Shown: piece after piece, positions 44,117-56,109 of the stretch
How positions within the stretch are numbered: the stretch's first letter is position 1
How the letters are laid out: the number at the start of each line of letters is the position of its first letter
NCBI RefSeq assembly: GCF_910592395.1
Contig: NC_088308.1
Location: forward strand, 15,517,501-15,581,500
Length of the DNA: 64,000 bases
Source: Lineus longissimus
Lineage: Eukaryota; Nemertea; Pilidiophora; Heteronemertea; Lineidae
Reading direction: 5' to 3'
The notes under the pieces: generated by a model
What the model saw: the letters and a program-made list of their open reading frames with translations, nothing else
What the model was told of the DNA's origin: nothing
Database searches by the model: none
Position numbers and translations under genes: made by a program

Positions 44117-45692
44117 AGGTTGCATGTTCAAGAGTTTAGGTTTAATAGGCAAGCTTTATTTTTCAATAATAAATCAAAATTCAGAGATGCCTATTCAATT
44201 TCAAGGCTTCTTTATTCAATCAACTTGTATAATACAGTAAAACAGGACCAAAACATGAAGGACAAATCAGCTAAGATACAGCGTCTTCTTTCCCGATCCT
44301 GTCAATCTCATGGCTGACTGGTTGATTGGTCACCAGTTCCACAGCATGCACAGCAACACCACTTTGCCAGTGGAGACCACCGGAATGACTCGTAGATTAT
44401 AGACTGCATCATCCTGTAAAGATGAGAAAAAATATCACTTTGTAAAAAAACACCATCAAAATAAGATATTTATTATCAACATTCCCGATCTTATGTTACA
44501 AAAACAATGAGTAGTCTGTGCTGATAAGCAAAAACGGTGAGAGGATATACAACCCTGTATGGCTTGCTGTTCATGTTGGTGATAAGGTAAAACATAAATG
44601 TACAAAAAAAGATCAAAACATTTGTGAAAAACTAGTGAACTGGTGTGGGGGGGATATATAAAATAAAGTTAATAAATTTGAAAAAGTTCACCCTTATTTA
44701 CTAACGTTCACCTTGGTATAGTTTGGACACAAGGCTTGCAATGCATACTTTACTTCCCTGCACATATGTGGCAGTGTATTGCATTTGTTCATGTACCGGT
44801 ATCGGGTATGTAACTGTAATGTATTGTAAATAATGTAGGCCCAGTTCATGCAGCTCCTCACGGTTTTCCGTATCAGCAGCATAGACTAAGACTGAGAATG
44901 GCAGTTTTACTGTTCGTTAAAAATACCTCGCAATTCCAGCAGACTACTTCGTCGCTTTGATGGTACCCTTACTGCAACCCTCAACCATCATTACCCTTCC
45001 TTTTCACTGGCATGATATTGGCAAGACTACCAAGAGGTCGTCCTGGTGGCTTCCTTGAGACAATTGCTTGTGGTCGTACCTGGGCAACCAATTCAAGGGG
45101 TCAGGGATCAGGTTTTTCCCCATACAACATGTTGCCGAAGGGTTAATGCATAAAAAATTGGTTGGAAAGGGTTTTTGCAGGCCAAGAGACTGGAAGACAC
45201 TTGACTCTTGAGGAACACCAGACTGATGAACAAAGAACCTGAGGAACATAGAACCCTCTTCATACCTGGGAGCATAAAAAGCCTGCTAGCGAATATTGAT
45301 TATTCTTTAGAAAAAAACAGAAGTTCTGCAAAACCAATGGTACCCCATAAAAACATACATTCCTCCTCAAGGTGTCTTCGGATTCCACCACGGCCCATGT
45401 GGAATTCATTCAAAAGGTTTATTGAAATCTCAAAATAAAATTTTTTTTCTCGAAACGCCTGCCCGTCTTTTGCTTCATTATTTCGGGATTATATCCATTT
45501 TAAGCATCTTTTGGATATTATTACTAAAGTATCAAAAATCAAAACACATATGTCGGGGGGGGTAAACCCCCAGAAATTGAAGTTTGATTAAAAAACAGTG
45601 AGAATAATCGTGTGGTTCTCTCTCGGAGCTCAGAATAGTCGAGTTGCTTCATTCGCGCGTTTATCTCTTCTGGCGGCCATTTTAAGTCAAAT
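44117..45692. other. Intron sequence, nothing recognised
   Basis: Nothing recognised in about 1.6 kb. Open frames lack motifs. Confidence 0.4.
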
Positions 45693-45696
45693 TTAA

Positions 45697-46352
45697 CCCT
45701 TTCACTGCCGGTAGCTTCTAATTTTTAGCTACCTCACCTGCCGGTAGGTTTCTTTGTTTTAACATGATTTTGAGTACGGATATTTCTCAACCCTGTAGAG
45801 AGAAAGCCTCTGAAGATAGAGCAAAACAATGTATATAAAAGTTGTTCAGTGTTGCCTACTCTTCAAAATGGGACCATAATTTGCCCTAATTTGCACACCG
45901 CCATCTTGAATTTATAACGAGGACGAAATTTTTTTTGAAAAAACTATGTAATTGGCAAAACACAATATACACACTCTCATTATCGCTAATTTGTTCATCA
46001 TTTACATCAAAGTCAGGATCTAAATCATCATCATCGACGAACTCCTCACCAGAGTCCGAATCGTTCACTATATCCAGCTCATCAAGGACCTCAGACACAG
46101 TCAGTTTCTTCTTGGTCATTTTGGCTTCAAATTACTCGATAAACTTCCAAACATCGAAATATAAAACCATCCGCCATGTTTTGCTGAACCATCTATACTA
46201 CCACGCCATCTATCAAACTCTACGCTAACCACGCTCAATAACGAAATTTCAATGGTTTTATAGTGTATGGATAATTGTCGCAGAAGTGCGCCTCCGGCAG
46301 TAAAGGGAATAATATTGATTGTCGCAGAAGTGCGCCTCCGGCAGTGAAAGGG
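45697..46352 (-). mobile_element. piggyBac-like TTAA element P1 (656 bp)
   Basis: Flanked by TTAA at 45693-45696 and 46353-46356. Inverted ends CCCTTTCACTGCCGG / CCGGCAGTGAAAGGG. Near its 5' end (minus strand) the end sequence is repeated (CGCAGAAGTGCGCCTCCGGC twice, at 46277 and 46323). It holds a 77-codon frame and no catalytic core. The segment ATAAATTCAAGATGGCGG is shared with P2. Confidence 0.88.
45886..46119 (-). pseudogene. piggyBac transposase N-terminal remnant (P1)
   Basis: 77 residues starting MTKKKLTVSEVLDELDIVND, then SDSGEEFVDDDDLDPDFDV. The acidic S/D/E-rich N-terminus is typical of piggyBac transposases and is ~70% identical to the P2 frame over the first 40 residues. The catalytic domain is missing. 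The frame ends in non-coding 3' sequence of the element. Confidence 0.7.
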
Positions 46353-46467
46353 TTAAGCCATTTGAAACGAATCCATGGACTTGAGAAACATTGTTTACAT
46401 TGGATACGTCGTATGCACGTTAACCATAGTAGCACTTCGCAGAAAAGCCTTCGGCTTATAAATAAAT

Positions 46468-46510
46468 CTTATTTATACCTCCATGGTACAATCATGGAGG
46501 TATAAATAAG
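46468..46510. other. 18-bp perfect hairpin
   Basis: CTTATTTATACCTCCATG, loop GTACAAT, CATGGAGGTATAAATAAG. A perfect 18-bp stem. No flanking duplication or tail identifies it as a known element. Confidence 0.9.
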
Positions 46511-46519
46511 AATTGTACC

Positions 46520-47690
46520 AAGCAAATCAAGAGAAAATACAGAGAAAACTCACCCTGGTTTTCTCCCAAAATGTCTACCATACGTAGATGAACTGAGCGC
46601 ATGAATCTGGGTTTCTCTACGTGTCTTTTATCGGCAATATTAATAAGAATTAAACAAAATAACCCCACAAAACGACATGTTGACATTGAAAATCAAAATA
46701 TAGGGAAATACCACTTCCTAGCTGCTCGTTTGAAAAATTTAGACTGGAACTATGTTTTAAAGTGAACGTACACACTCTATGTACATTCGCAAAATGGCCA
46801 TCACTTTATCAGCCTCAGCTGCAATGCCTTAGACCAATGCATTATGTGCAGCGCGTTCAGTACATTACAGAGACAGGTAGGATCGAGGCCGTTTTGCGAC
46901 TTTTGACCAGACGACAATTTCCAGCTTAAAATCTGCTAATTACTGCCAATTACGGGGCGTTTAGTCTTTCTGCTGTGAATAGCTATAATCCTATCAAAAC
47001 AAGAGTTCAAAATATTGGTATCCTGGCACATTTTCTGGCCCAGCTACAGCAAATTCGGATGAAAATGAAACTATTTTGCTGGAACTACTTTCGGCCAGCT
47101 CCAGTACAAACCATAAGCTCCGCTGGAAGCCAGCGTAGCTAAAAATTACACGTGTGATGGGTTGTGTATGCAAATGTATACCTGTCAGCAATAGGGAGGG
47201 ATTGAAAAGTATTCCAGCAAAAGGGAGTGGGTAATTGATGATTGTTGTACCCGTTGGAGGGGGTCTACCATAAACAAAGGGACAAGGATACTCTGCACAT
47301 TTGATTGAGAGTGACCTGTTCGGTTTTGGGTTATAAATACAAACCCACAGAGTGCGGTTATTTTATTACACACTGTTTGCTGCCGGCTTTTTCGGGCACT
47401 CGGGAGACGTGCTGCTAACAGGTGGGCCTATCAATTGATTGGGTCCTAACGGTCACGTAACCACAGGTTCACAACACAGGGCTGGGTTTTAACTCGCCTC
47501 ATTCGTATACAGAGCTGTGGAGTTGGGGGCGATTGCTTCTCGTTTTCTATATTTTCGACGCTGTGTGTCCGCCTGAGGTCAGCCGCTGCCATTCTATATT
47601 CCGCTATATACATGTATGTTTGTGGCTTGCGTTTTGGGGCATCAACAATTCGCATGTACAGATTTTGCTTCCAGATCCGATATGCACTGT
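46520..47690. other. Intron sequence, nothing recognised
   Basis: No recognised gene or repeat between P1 and P2 apart from the hairpin above. Confidence 0.4.
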
Positions 47691-47694
47691 TTAA

Positions 47695-48736
47695 CCCTTT
47701 TACTGCCGAAGTCGCACTTCTGCGACAACCATTATTTTCCGTTTACTGCCGAAGTCGCATTTTTGCGACATTCTGTGTATCACTAAAAATCAATAGATAA
47801 CACGAAGACTAGCGTAGTTTTTCAAGAAGTTCGTAGATGGCGTTGTAGTACGATGATAGAGCTTGCAAATGGCGGCGCCCATGGTATATCGACCTGTACA
47901 ACTTTTGGGAGAAAATTGAGTTTGAAGTTGGTGAAATGGCAAAAAGATTGTCACTGACGGAGGTTCTGGACGAACTAGATGTAGTGAATGATTCTGATTC
48001 AGGTGAGGAGTTCGTAGATAGTGATTCGGATCCAGAATACGATGTAAATAATGACGATGCTGAAAGCGATAGTGACAGTGTGTATTGCGATGTACATGAC
48101 GATGTAGGCACTACACAGGGTGTCCCAGAAGTGCCAAATGTCCAACCTATGCCTAGGCCTGATTCTCCCATTGAGGACAATCCTGCTGATAGTGAAATGG
48201 ATTCTGATGATGAGCAGGATGTTGTTCCTAATCCTGCTGCTCCTGCTGTAGCTGATGTTAGGGCTGGTGGTGATGGGCCTAGGGGTGAGATGCGAAAACT
48301 TGATATTTTGAAAATTTCCGCACATGGATACCTCCTCTACCATGGCATTATTTCGCATTTTAGGCAGGACACAAACAAATTCAGGGTTCCCATTCAGGAA
48401 AAACAAAGAAAAGACATTATTACTATTGTTCAAACAGTTTTATTTGAAAAAAGAATTGAGTTTGAGTCAATTATAGTGTTTCTTTGAGATTTTTTGTCCG
48501 TCCTCATTATAAATTCAAGATGGCGGTATGCAAATTAGGTCAGAACTCCCAATTTTTTTACCCCAATTGAAAGAGGGGGTCATACTGAACAACTTTCATA
48601 TACATTGTTTGGCTGTATCTCCAATGGTTTTCTCTCACTAGGCTGGTGAAATATGCTGCCTTAATTACTGTAAAAACAATAGAATCTACCGGCAGTTGGG
48701 GTTCATGGAAATTAAAATTGGCCGGCAGTAAAAGGG
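47695..48736 (+). mobile_element. piggyBac-like TTAA element P2 (1,042 bp)
   Basis: Flanked by TTAA at 47691-47694 and 48737-48740. Ends CCCTTTTACTGCCG / CGGCAGTAAAAGGG. The left end is duplicated (ACTGCCGAAGTCGCACTTCT, then a second copy ~45 bp on), as in P1. It encodes the 183-codon frame at 47936 and lacks the transposase core. It is in the opposite orientation to P1, about 1.3 kb away. Confidence 0.88.
47936..48487 (+). pseudogene. piggyBac transposase N-terminal remnant (P2)
   Basis: 183 residues: MAKRLSLTEVLDELDVVND, SDSGEEFVDSDSDPEYDV, an acidic Pro-rich linker to about residue 115, then KLDILKISAHGYLLYHG and a tail ending EFESIIVFL. The first part is the acidic N-terminus of a piggyBac transposase. 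The Asp triad domain and the C-terminal Cys-rich finger are absent. The last ~60 residues are probably unrelated sequence captured by the internal deletion. Confidence 0.7.
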
Positions 48737-48740
48737 TTAA

Positions 48741-49118
48741 ATATCATGCATTTCAATTGATCTTCTATGACATCATCTTATACTGACCACGTGCATATGC
48801 TACCTTCAGTTCCAGAAACGAGGTGATTGGCGCGAACTTCGACAGAGTCAAGTTTCTACACAGACTCTCACAATTCTGGTTTCTTCAGAGTGGACTGGTT
48901 AGATTATTCTATTTGCGATTGCTCATAAGAACTCATGATATCAACTTATATCTTTGTCTTGTTTGAATGTTGTGCTAGTACATCGTTCCTGTAAATAAAG
49001 TTTTCTTTCTTTATATAAAACAGCTTCATGGGTTGTTCTTGGGAAAATCTTGCGAGTTTTTATTTGAGCTATCTAGAGTAGTAGACCCAGAAATCCAGAT
49101 TTGGTCATCAAAGGATAC
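48741..49118. other. Intron sequence, nothing recognised
   Basis: Short intron stretch next to the exon at 49119, with nothing recognised. Confidence 0.4.
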
Positions 49119-49251
49119 TCTTTTTGATGACAATGAATTTGAGCAATGCCAGTTGATCTATGATGACATCAATGAAACAGGCAATCAATGCCGTGAAGAC
49201 ACCAATCAGGAACATGACTATCCATCTGGCAACCTGCTTCCTGATAACCAT
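49119..49251 (-). CDS. CLCN7: CLCN7-like exon: first membrane helix
   Basis: A 133-nt exon translating as MVIRKQVARWIVMF followed by LIGVFTALIACFIDVIIDQL and ALLKFIVIKK. The hydrophobic run is the first long ClC helix (helix B), and the pattern RW-x7-IG-x3-ALIACFID is typical of ClC-7. The acceptor is TTGTTTTTCAG. The donor is AGA|GTATCC, a weaker site, but it leaves one base that completes an Asn codon with the next exon at a position where ClC-7 has Asn. A modular repeat begins only about 130 bp upstream of its acceptor (near 49380). Confidence 0.88.
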
Positions 49252-49379
49252 CTGAAAAACAAGAGTGAGTGAAGAGTAATAGTCATACATACAAGGCCAA
49301 TTTATCCAACACTTCGGTTTCACTCAACTGATATTGACAGGCTGGATGCAGTGCTTTTACACAACATGGAACTAATGAC

Positions 49380-49955
49380 ATAGAATTCTAACTTAAAAGT
49401 TCCAGTAGTTATGAAATATGCCACCATTACCCAATTTACACTATTTGACCTCTGGGACCTTGAAAAGTAGATCAAATAAAAAAAAGCCGTGTGATACAGC
49501 TAGTACCAGAATTAAGTATCGTGTCATACCGTCGTCGAATCGTACCCTGGTCATGTCCTAGCACTGTACTGTCCTGGGTCAGCCCAATCAATTGCAGTCG
49601 GAACTGCAGATCGTCACCTAAATCCCATCAGCTCATATCGTCATAAATGTCGTGTTGTACTTGATATTTTTTCAGTTCGTGTTTAATTTCGGACCCTACT
49701 ATGGAGCAGCCAACTAGACATTTGGCAGTCTACTAAGGCCTAGTGTGCTGCTAGTTTAGCAGGGTTTTATGAATATGGGCCCTCAGGAATCTAATTGGAC
49801 CAAAATTTGGTCTCCAAGGTGTCAATACATAGGGATGATAAGGGTACAAGTGGACTAAGTTTCAAGTCAATAGCAAAATAAGCCTTGCTTACGGACAACG
49901 ACGAACACTGCCCTTTGTTAAGATAAGCTCACCTCTCAGAAGGTGAGCTAAAAAT
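49380..49955 (+). repeat. Family B repeat with hairpin end
   Basis: Has TTTGACCTCTGGGACCTTGA (49446), GACAACGACGAACACTGCC, and the hairpin AGCTCACCT-CTCAGA-AGGTGAGCT (49926-49949) with AAAAAT. It lies in the CLCN7-like intron between 49252 and 50877. Confidence 0.7.
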
Positions 49956-50159
49956 GTCCGCAGACAGCTAACAACTTGTAAAGCACTCCCAGCATGATTT
50001 GTTCCAATATTATATTGATGGCAGTGGTGGTGATGTCAAACTCAATACATCCAGGTGCACCTTGAGTGAAACTCAAATAATCCATAAATATCCACGAAGA
50101 TTTTTCATCATCTGCCATAATATATAGTTCTTGGGGCAAGATACATGTAAAGACTCCAT

Positions 50160-50838
50160 AATGGCTTATGACCTAAAGAGCTTTACAAAAGGAGGAAAAT
50201 AGCATCGCAAAGAGCACAACCCCTCAGTACAACCTGAATGTGACACAATTGTGAAGTTGGCTTCGTGGACTACGCGCATCATTCATGAGATATAGCTGAA
50301 TATAGTGTGTGAGATAACGGGACCTTTTTGGCTGATGAACAATAGTACACAATGGCACCATGAGACCATCATAAAACTCAATGATGAAAATTTGAGCATC
50401 AATAGTTATGGAGGCATGTTCCAGAAACTAGTAAAGGGTATTTAATGTTATTATATGACCTCTGTGACCTTGAAAAGTCTAAGGATGAAAATCCTAGCCT
50501 CCATAGGTATGGAGATATGCTCAGGAAACAAATCATGGTCAATTTACACTACAAGTCAACAAAATAAACACCAACGCATTCACACAACTGCTTTTCCTCG
50601 TTATGAACTTCTGGCCACGAACTTGCCGAGGAAGGTCACCTGACAGACAAAAATATATTCACATGAGAAACTTGCAAAAAATTAACAAGCCACCCTCGCT
50701 AAGTATTTTGAGTTATGGTTAATTTGAATCCAGTATTTACAAAAGTTGCCTTGCTAATGGACGATGTCGACAACGACTACCACAGTGATGGACGCTGCGC
50801 TGTAAGGTAAGCTCACTTCTCTGGAGGTGAGCGAAAAA
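50160..50838 (+). repeat. Family B repeat, degenerate with hairpin end
   Basis: One receptor-like composite (TGACCTCTGTGACCTTGA, about 50457), a decayed GACGATGTCGACAACGAC tract, and the end GCTCACTTC-TCTG-GAGGTGAGC followed by GAAAAAT. It ends 40 bp from the CLCN7-like exon at 50878. Confidence 0.65.
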
Positions 50839-50877
50839 TAATGTTCTATTAAAACCACGTCATTGGAGATAGCATAC

Positions 50878-50943
50878 CTGAAAGCTCTTAGATCTCTCAT
50901 CTTTTTGGTATAAGGCATTTTCACATACATCATAGTCCAAACT
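50878..50943 (-). CDS. CLCN7: CLCN7-like exon: cytosolic N-terminal segment
   Basis: A 66-nt exon encoding 22 residues (SLDYDVCENALYQKDERSKSFQ is split here as SLDYDVCENALY then QKDERSKSFQ). It matches the conserved ESLDYD-type stretch before the first membrane helix of ClC-6/ClC-7 proteins. The acceptor on the minus strand is TTTTTTCAG and the donor is CAG|GTATGC, so both ends are phase 0. The spacing to the RW motif in the next exon equals that of vertebrate ClC-7, which argues that no exon is missing between them. Upstream exons were not recognised between here and 64000. Confidence 0.85.
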
Positions 50944-50946
50944 CTG

Positions 50947-51336
50947 AAAAAAGATTTTAAGAGTGAGAAACTGAAACAAGTGAAAGGGGCAGCAAATTCA
51001 TCATGTAAGGTTTCAACAATTTGTACACAATTAATATGTCCTAAAAATTGAAGGAAAATACGTATTCACAAACTACTTGGAGATGCATTAGGAAAAAAAT
51101 CTGATATAAATCCATTGCTTCTTTTATACAAAAGGCACAAATTAAAGTGCTCAGTCAAACCAGACATCCCTTGGCCAATATTCCAATGCAGCAATACCAG
51201 TGTCATGAGGCAGCCGACTCTCACTCCTTGAATTGGCCGCCATTGAATCTAAATGTGCTGAAATCGCCCATCTGCATAAATAGTGGACTTTTTGTGCTTT
51301 TTATTATTTCAGAAGTTCAAATAAAGGTTCAAATGA
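50947..51336. other. Nothing recognised upstream of the first visible exon
   Basis: Searched by eye for further CLCN7-like exons on the minus strand without success. Confidence 0.4.
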
Positions 51337-51690
51337 AAAGGCCAGAGCCATTGTCCTCACCGTATACATATTTAGTAGAAAATTCATGCTGGTAAAGAAA
51401 CGTGCTATAGTATAGCCAAATGAAAATTTTATGCCATTTAATCTCTGTGACTTTGAAAAGTAGGTACTTACCAAGTACCTACCATGAAAATATTATCAAA
51501 AACAAGTCACTAAGCTGAGATATTGCACTTTTTACCTTTTCAGTTTCAGCCCCCTGGAGGCCAAGTCAAGAATCAGATTGGACCAAAATTCAGCATCAGG
51601 GTTTATCTGACGTACAGGGTCAAGTGTACCAAGTTTCAAGTTCATACCTTTAGTAGTTAAGAAACGAGCCACAGTTACTAGCATTACCAC
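51337..51690 (+). repeat. Family B repeat, 5' part
   Basis: AAATGAAAAGGCCAGAGCCA and CTCACCGTATACATA match the 6431 start. One module follows. The 3' part is absent. Confidence 0.65.
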
Positions 51691-52321
51691 ATTCGCCAAG
51701 CGCGCTGCCTACCCAGTGGTGAGACAAGACCACTAATGAATATTCATAGGTTGGAGGGTCGAGGCCTATCAATTAGACAAGTGCATGTTTTTAACTCTCA
51801 AGTACATATTTGGAGAGGTATTGAAAAAATATTTGTTGTGGCAAGTCTACAGATATAAAGAAATTATTTGATGAAAAAATTAATTTCGAATTTTGCTAAT
51901 TGGGTAATAGGGGGCGTGTTTTGAGATTTTTCTGCCAGTTGGCTGAAAAGAGTGGAAATATCAATGTCTGTCTAATTTTTCGATTATCAAAAAATTTCCG
52001 TGGTCAACTACCAGTTTATTTTTCACCATTTACTTGCCCGACTGTCCGGAATATCATATCAAAATTTCAGATTCACAACCCCACGCAGTATTTGATGCGT
52101 CGCGGTCAAACATTGACAATTTAACTGGTAAAAGGCTTAAAAAATCAATTGTGGTCTTGTCTCTGGTCTGTGTTTTGATGTGCGTATTATGCTCTGCGCC
52201 TACTCAGTCCAGAAAAAATCTGCAACGAGGATCAGTTTTTTGTCAAATTATTATCATACCCAAGAATAAAGAAATGGAAATTTGTTTAATTTAATTTCCA
52301 TATTGGTTACCAGATTTGACT
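51691..52321. other. Nothing recognised
   Basis: Open frames at 51900-52294 carry no motif I know. Confidence 0.4.
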
Positions 52322-53113
52322 AAATGAAAAGGCAAGGGGCCATTGTGCTCACCGGTATTTAGGTAACGACTTAATGGACCTTGAAAAGTAGGTCAAATCA
52401 AAAACCTGTATAATATGTAATGTATCCTTGCTGGGAGTACCAACCATAACAACTTTATTGAATACGAATCACATATGAGCGAGATATCACACTTTCTAGG
52501 TTTTCACTTTTTGCCCCCAGGTGACCAAGTTGAGAAACAGTTCAGACCAAAATTTAGTGTCAGAAGTAACCTGACCTAGGGGGTCTTGTGTACAAAGTTT
52601 CAAGGCCATAGCCCTAGCATTTACGAAACGTGCCACAGTTACGCTCGAACGGATAATTTACGCAATTTGACCTCTATGACCTTGAAAAATAGGTCAAATC
52701 AAAAAAACCTCTATGATATGCGATGTATCCTGACTGGGAGTACCTACCATAAAAATTTCATCAAAAACAAATCACTACTAAGTGAGATATCATACTTTTT
52801 GTGTTTTCAGTTTTGGCCCCCTGGTGGCCAAGTCAAGAATCAGATCAGACCAAAATTTGCTGTCAGACTCAGAGGTCATCTGACCTCGGGGGTGATGCAT
52901 AAAAACTTCCAAGCTCATAGCCCTACCAGTTAAAAAACGTGCCACAGTTACACTCAAATGGCAAATTTACGCCATTTGACCTCTGTGACCATGAAAAGTA
53001 GGTCAAATCAAAAACACGTATAATATGTGATATATGCTTATGTTTTCAGTTTTGGCCCCCTGGTTGCCAAGACAAGAATCAGACCAGACTAAATTCAGTG
53101 TCAAAGGTCATCT

Positions 53114-53673
53114 TGAAAAGTTCTCGTTCCTTTTCCGCAACTCGATTACTTCTGCCTTCTTCCAGGCTACGTGGGGTTACCACGATTTGATTACAAAGAC
53201 GTAGTCAAAGCCGAAACATTTCTAAAGCTTTCTCCAATCTAACTCTTTATTCACGCAAAGGCATCAGTATTAAATACATACAAATTTTCTAACTGCATGC
53301 AATTACAATATTATAAATCTATTCGCATCCTATGAATTAGCAATTTGCCATGATCGGACAATTTGGACAGCAAATATCTTCCCTAACCCCATTAAAATTA
53401 TAGTTAACTACGGAACAAACAAAACGTTTAAATTGACTGCTTCTCAATAGACAGTCTTTAGGCACGAAATCGCGCATCCCCGACAAAAGTATTTCCGCTG
53501 AATCATACTAAATCATTCGATACACCACGTTAACAATATAATAACTAATTCAGTTATTATCCAATTACAAAGATTGCTGTCCAATAGTCCGATATCGCAG
53601 CATGCAGAAATAACATTAAACTCGAAGAAATTAAAGGGCCGATATTTTCTATATCCCGGGGGTATACTTTACA
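53114..53673 (-). repeat. 3' LTR
   Basis: 560 bp, TG...CA ends, preceded (minus strand) by the purine tract at 53674-53690. Carries a 4-bp TACA repeat expansion relative to the other LTR. Confidence 0.9.
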
Positions 53674-53952
53674 TACGCCCCCTTCTTAAAGTTAAAAGCT
53701 TCTTTTAACTGAAAAATCTGTTACCTCAAATCCCAGAATTCAAAATCTCACTGTATAAATCACAGAAAACCCGCAGAGATGTGATGCGAGATGAATTCCC
53801 CGCGGAAAGAATCCATCTCTCATTAAGTTGTTCTGGCCAAGGCAAGAAAAACCCAACTTAACACAATCTAATTTCGTAATAGGCCCGAACGGCACATTAT
53901 GTACCCGTTCAAATCATTCTTAAATTGGATAATATATCATGCAATACAATAT

Positions 53953-54360
53953 TCACACGATACAATTCATGCGAAACAATTTCAATACAACAAAACTACC
54001 CAATTCCTTATCCGTCTTGAATTTCGCCCATTGCGGTAACAGCAGCGCTGGCACCTCAGTAACATTGGGCACGACGTCAGGCAAATTAAATAGTGAAACC
54101 GTTACCATTTCAATACCAATATGAGTTTCAACCTGTTCAGTACAATAATCCCATAAGTTTTCCAACCACTGCCAACAACTTGGCAATGTCCCAAAAGACG
54201 CAAAATATATAGTCCACTTGTGTAAGATAGAACGTTGCTCCGGTTGTCCTTGACACAAAAGGGAGTAGGCTTCTCCAAGAGTCGATACTACATAAGTTCC
54301 GTGTGTTATTTCTACCGTCGAAGTCGCTAGTGCTGGTGATGGACACTCAGCAGTCCTCAC
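53953..54360 (-). CDS. Unassigned ORF near the 3' LTR
   Basis: 135 residues with CPSPALATSTVEITHGTYV and WLENLWDYCTEQVETHIG. It sits where env would be in a retrovirus-like element, but it has no signal peptide or membrane anchor that I can see. A second frame (54875-54621) lies upstream of it. The function is unknown and it may be a fragment. Confidence 0.35.
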   Translation of the reverse strand: MRTAECPSPALATSTVEITHGTYVVSTLGEAYSLLCQGQPEQRSILHKWTIYFASFGTLPSCWQWLENLWDYCTEQVETHIGIEMVTVSLFNLPDVVPNVTEVPALLLPQWAKFKTDKELGSFVVLKLFRMNCIV

Positions 54361-55025
54361 GCAATTCTTTTTCTCCCGTTAGGATCCCTTTAGGACAAAG
54401 TTTCTTCGCACGATCATACACCGGCCCGGTTTGACAGATTGTGGGCCGACAATAGTCCTGATCCTCCTGTTTCGGTATGAAGAGCTACATCCTCCGGAAC
54501 ATGTAGTTGAACAGTAACTCCAGTTATGTTTGAAGGGACTGGCCACGTTCGTATATGGTAACGGAGGTACTTTACATTATCGACGAGTGGTAGAGAAGCT
54601 TTAACTACAATACAAGTCTATCAGAATATTCCCAGTACGGATGTGTCCTGATGACCGTGTTCATAGTACCAAGTCGGGGCGGGGCAATGAAGGTTCTTGT
54701 TGGCACGAACCAACAGGGGGCCAACATAAGGGCATGTTGGAAGTTTCATCTGTGGATTTATAAGTAATGGTGGTAAATGTAACTTACCCCTTCTGTGGGG
54801 ACTGTATTGTTCTTCTGTTCTTAGTTTCAACGTTCGTTCGGCGACCGTGGCGCCGCTCCGTGTTCTGAATTCCAACTGATATCGTCGATTCCACGAATGC
54901 CAGGTGTATGATTCTTGTTTCTATTCGATATATATGGTACGTACACACATCAGTTCTAATCTCACGAGGGAATAGGTTCCACACGATCCAAATAAATCAA
55001 GGTTTGCATGCATTACGAATTAATA

Positions 55026-56077
55026 AATGAAATGGCCAGGGCCATTGTGCTCACCTCATGTGGAGGAAAGATGGATAAAGAGCATGGTATTGTGTCATGT
55101 AGTGTTAGGTTTGATGTAGGTCCAAGCAATTACAATTTCCCCAAAATGGCCAATTTACAGTACATTCGACCTCTGTGACCTTGAAAAGTAGGTCAAATCA
55201 AAGAAGACCCGGGTGACACATTGAATGGTTGTTAGAATTAGATGTACCTATGATATAAAATTGGTGCCAATCGGGCAAGTAATTACTAGGAATAATGGCA
55301 TTTTGAAAAAAATTTAGGATTTGGCCCCCTCCCTGGAGGCCAAACGGCAAATCAGATCGCACCAAACTTCGGTACCTGAGATCACCTGACCAAGGGGTAC
55401 ATGTGTACTTAATTTGTGATCAATAGTCATTGCAGTTAAGAAACTTGCCATAGTTACGGCCTGACAGCGAATTTACGCCATTTGACCTCTGTGATCTTGA
55501 CAAGAAGGTCAAATTAAAAACCTGTGTGACATATACTGTATGGTGGTTAGATGTACCCATGATATCAAATTGGTGGCAATCGGGCAAGAAGTTAAGGAAT
55601 AATCACATTTTTAAGGTTTTTGGATTTTGCCCCCTGGTGGTCAAGTGGTGAATCATATTGGACCAAACTTCGGTCCCTGAGATCACCTGACTAAGGGGTA
55701 AATGTGTACCAAATTTGGTATCAATAGTCATTGCAGTTTAGAAACGTGCCATCGTTACATCCTAACGGCCAATTTACACCATTTGACCTCTGTGACCTCG
55801 AAAAGGAGGTCAAATCAAAAACCCGGAGGATATATGATGCACCTTTGCTAGAAGTACCTACCATATTTTTTTCAAAATTTCCCGACTACTATTAAGGGAG
55901 ATATTGCATATTTTCACTTTTAACGTATGGCCCCCTGGTGGCCAAACCATGACACGAATCGGACCGAAACTTGGTCTCCAAGGTGTCATTACATAAAGGT
56001 ACATGTGTACCAAGTTTCAACTCAATAGCTCTAACAGTTACGAAACGTGCCCTGCTAACGGACGACGGACGACGACG

Positions 56078-56109
<32 letters not shown>

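Larger units (their letters stand above)
5350..50943 (-). other. CLCN7: CLCN7-like gene, partial (7 internal exons)
   Basis: Gene model for a ClC-7-type 2Cl-/H+ exchanger, known in animals as a lysosomal membrane transporter. Seven minus-strand exons splice into 810 nt (270 codons) without a stop. Every intron is GT-AG, and phases match across each junction (all phase 0 except the second intron, phase 1). Signature segments appear in the right order: [52 protein letters not shown], and [12 protein letters not shown]. These favour ClC-7 over ClC-6. Exons for the N-terminus, the remaining helices and the CBS domains are not seen here. Introns run about 1.6, 6.8, 6.8, 16.8, 2.1 and 10.6 kb and are filled with mobile elements. 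The gene appears functional as far as it can be read. Confidence 0.9.

Noticed and set aside
49948-50139. Minus-strand frame between two CLCN7-like exons considered as an extra exon
   Set aside because: The flanking exons already join with the length expected for ClC-7, and this frame has no matching sequence or convincing splice sites.
53953-54360. Calling the LTR-element ORF an envelope gene
   Set aside because: Position alone suggests it. No signal peptide, fusion-peptide-like segment or membrane anchor is visible.
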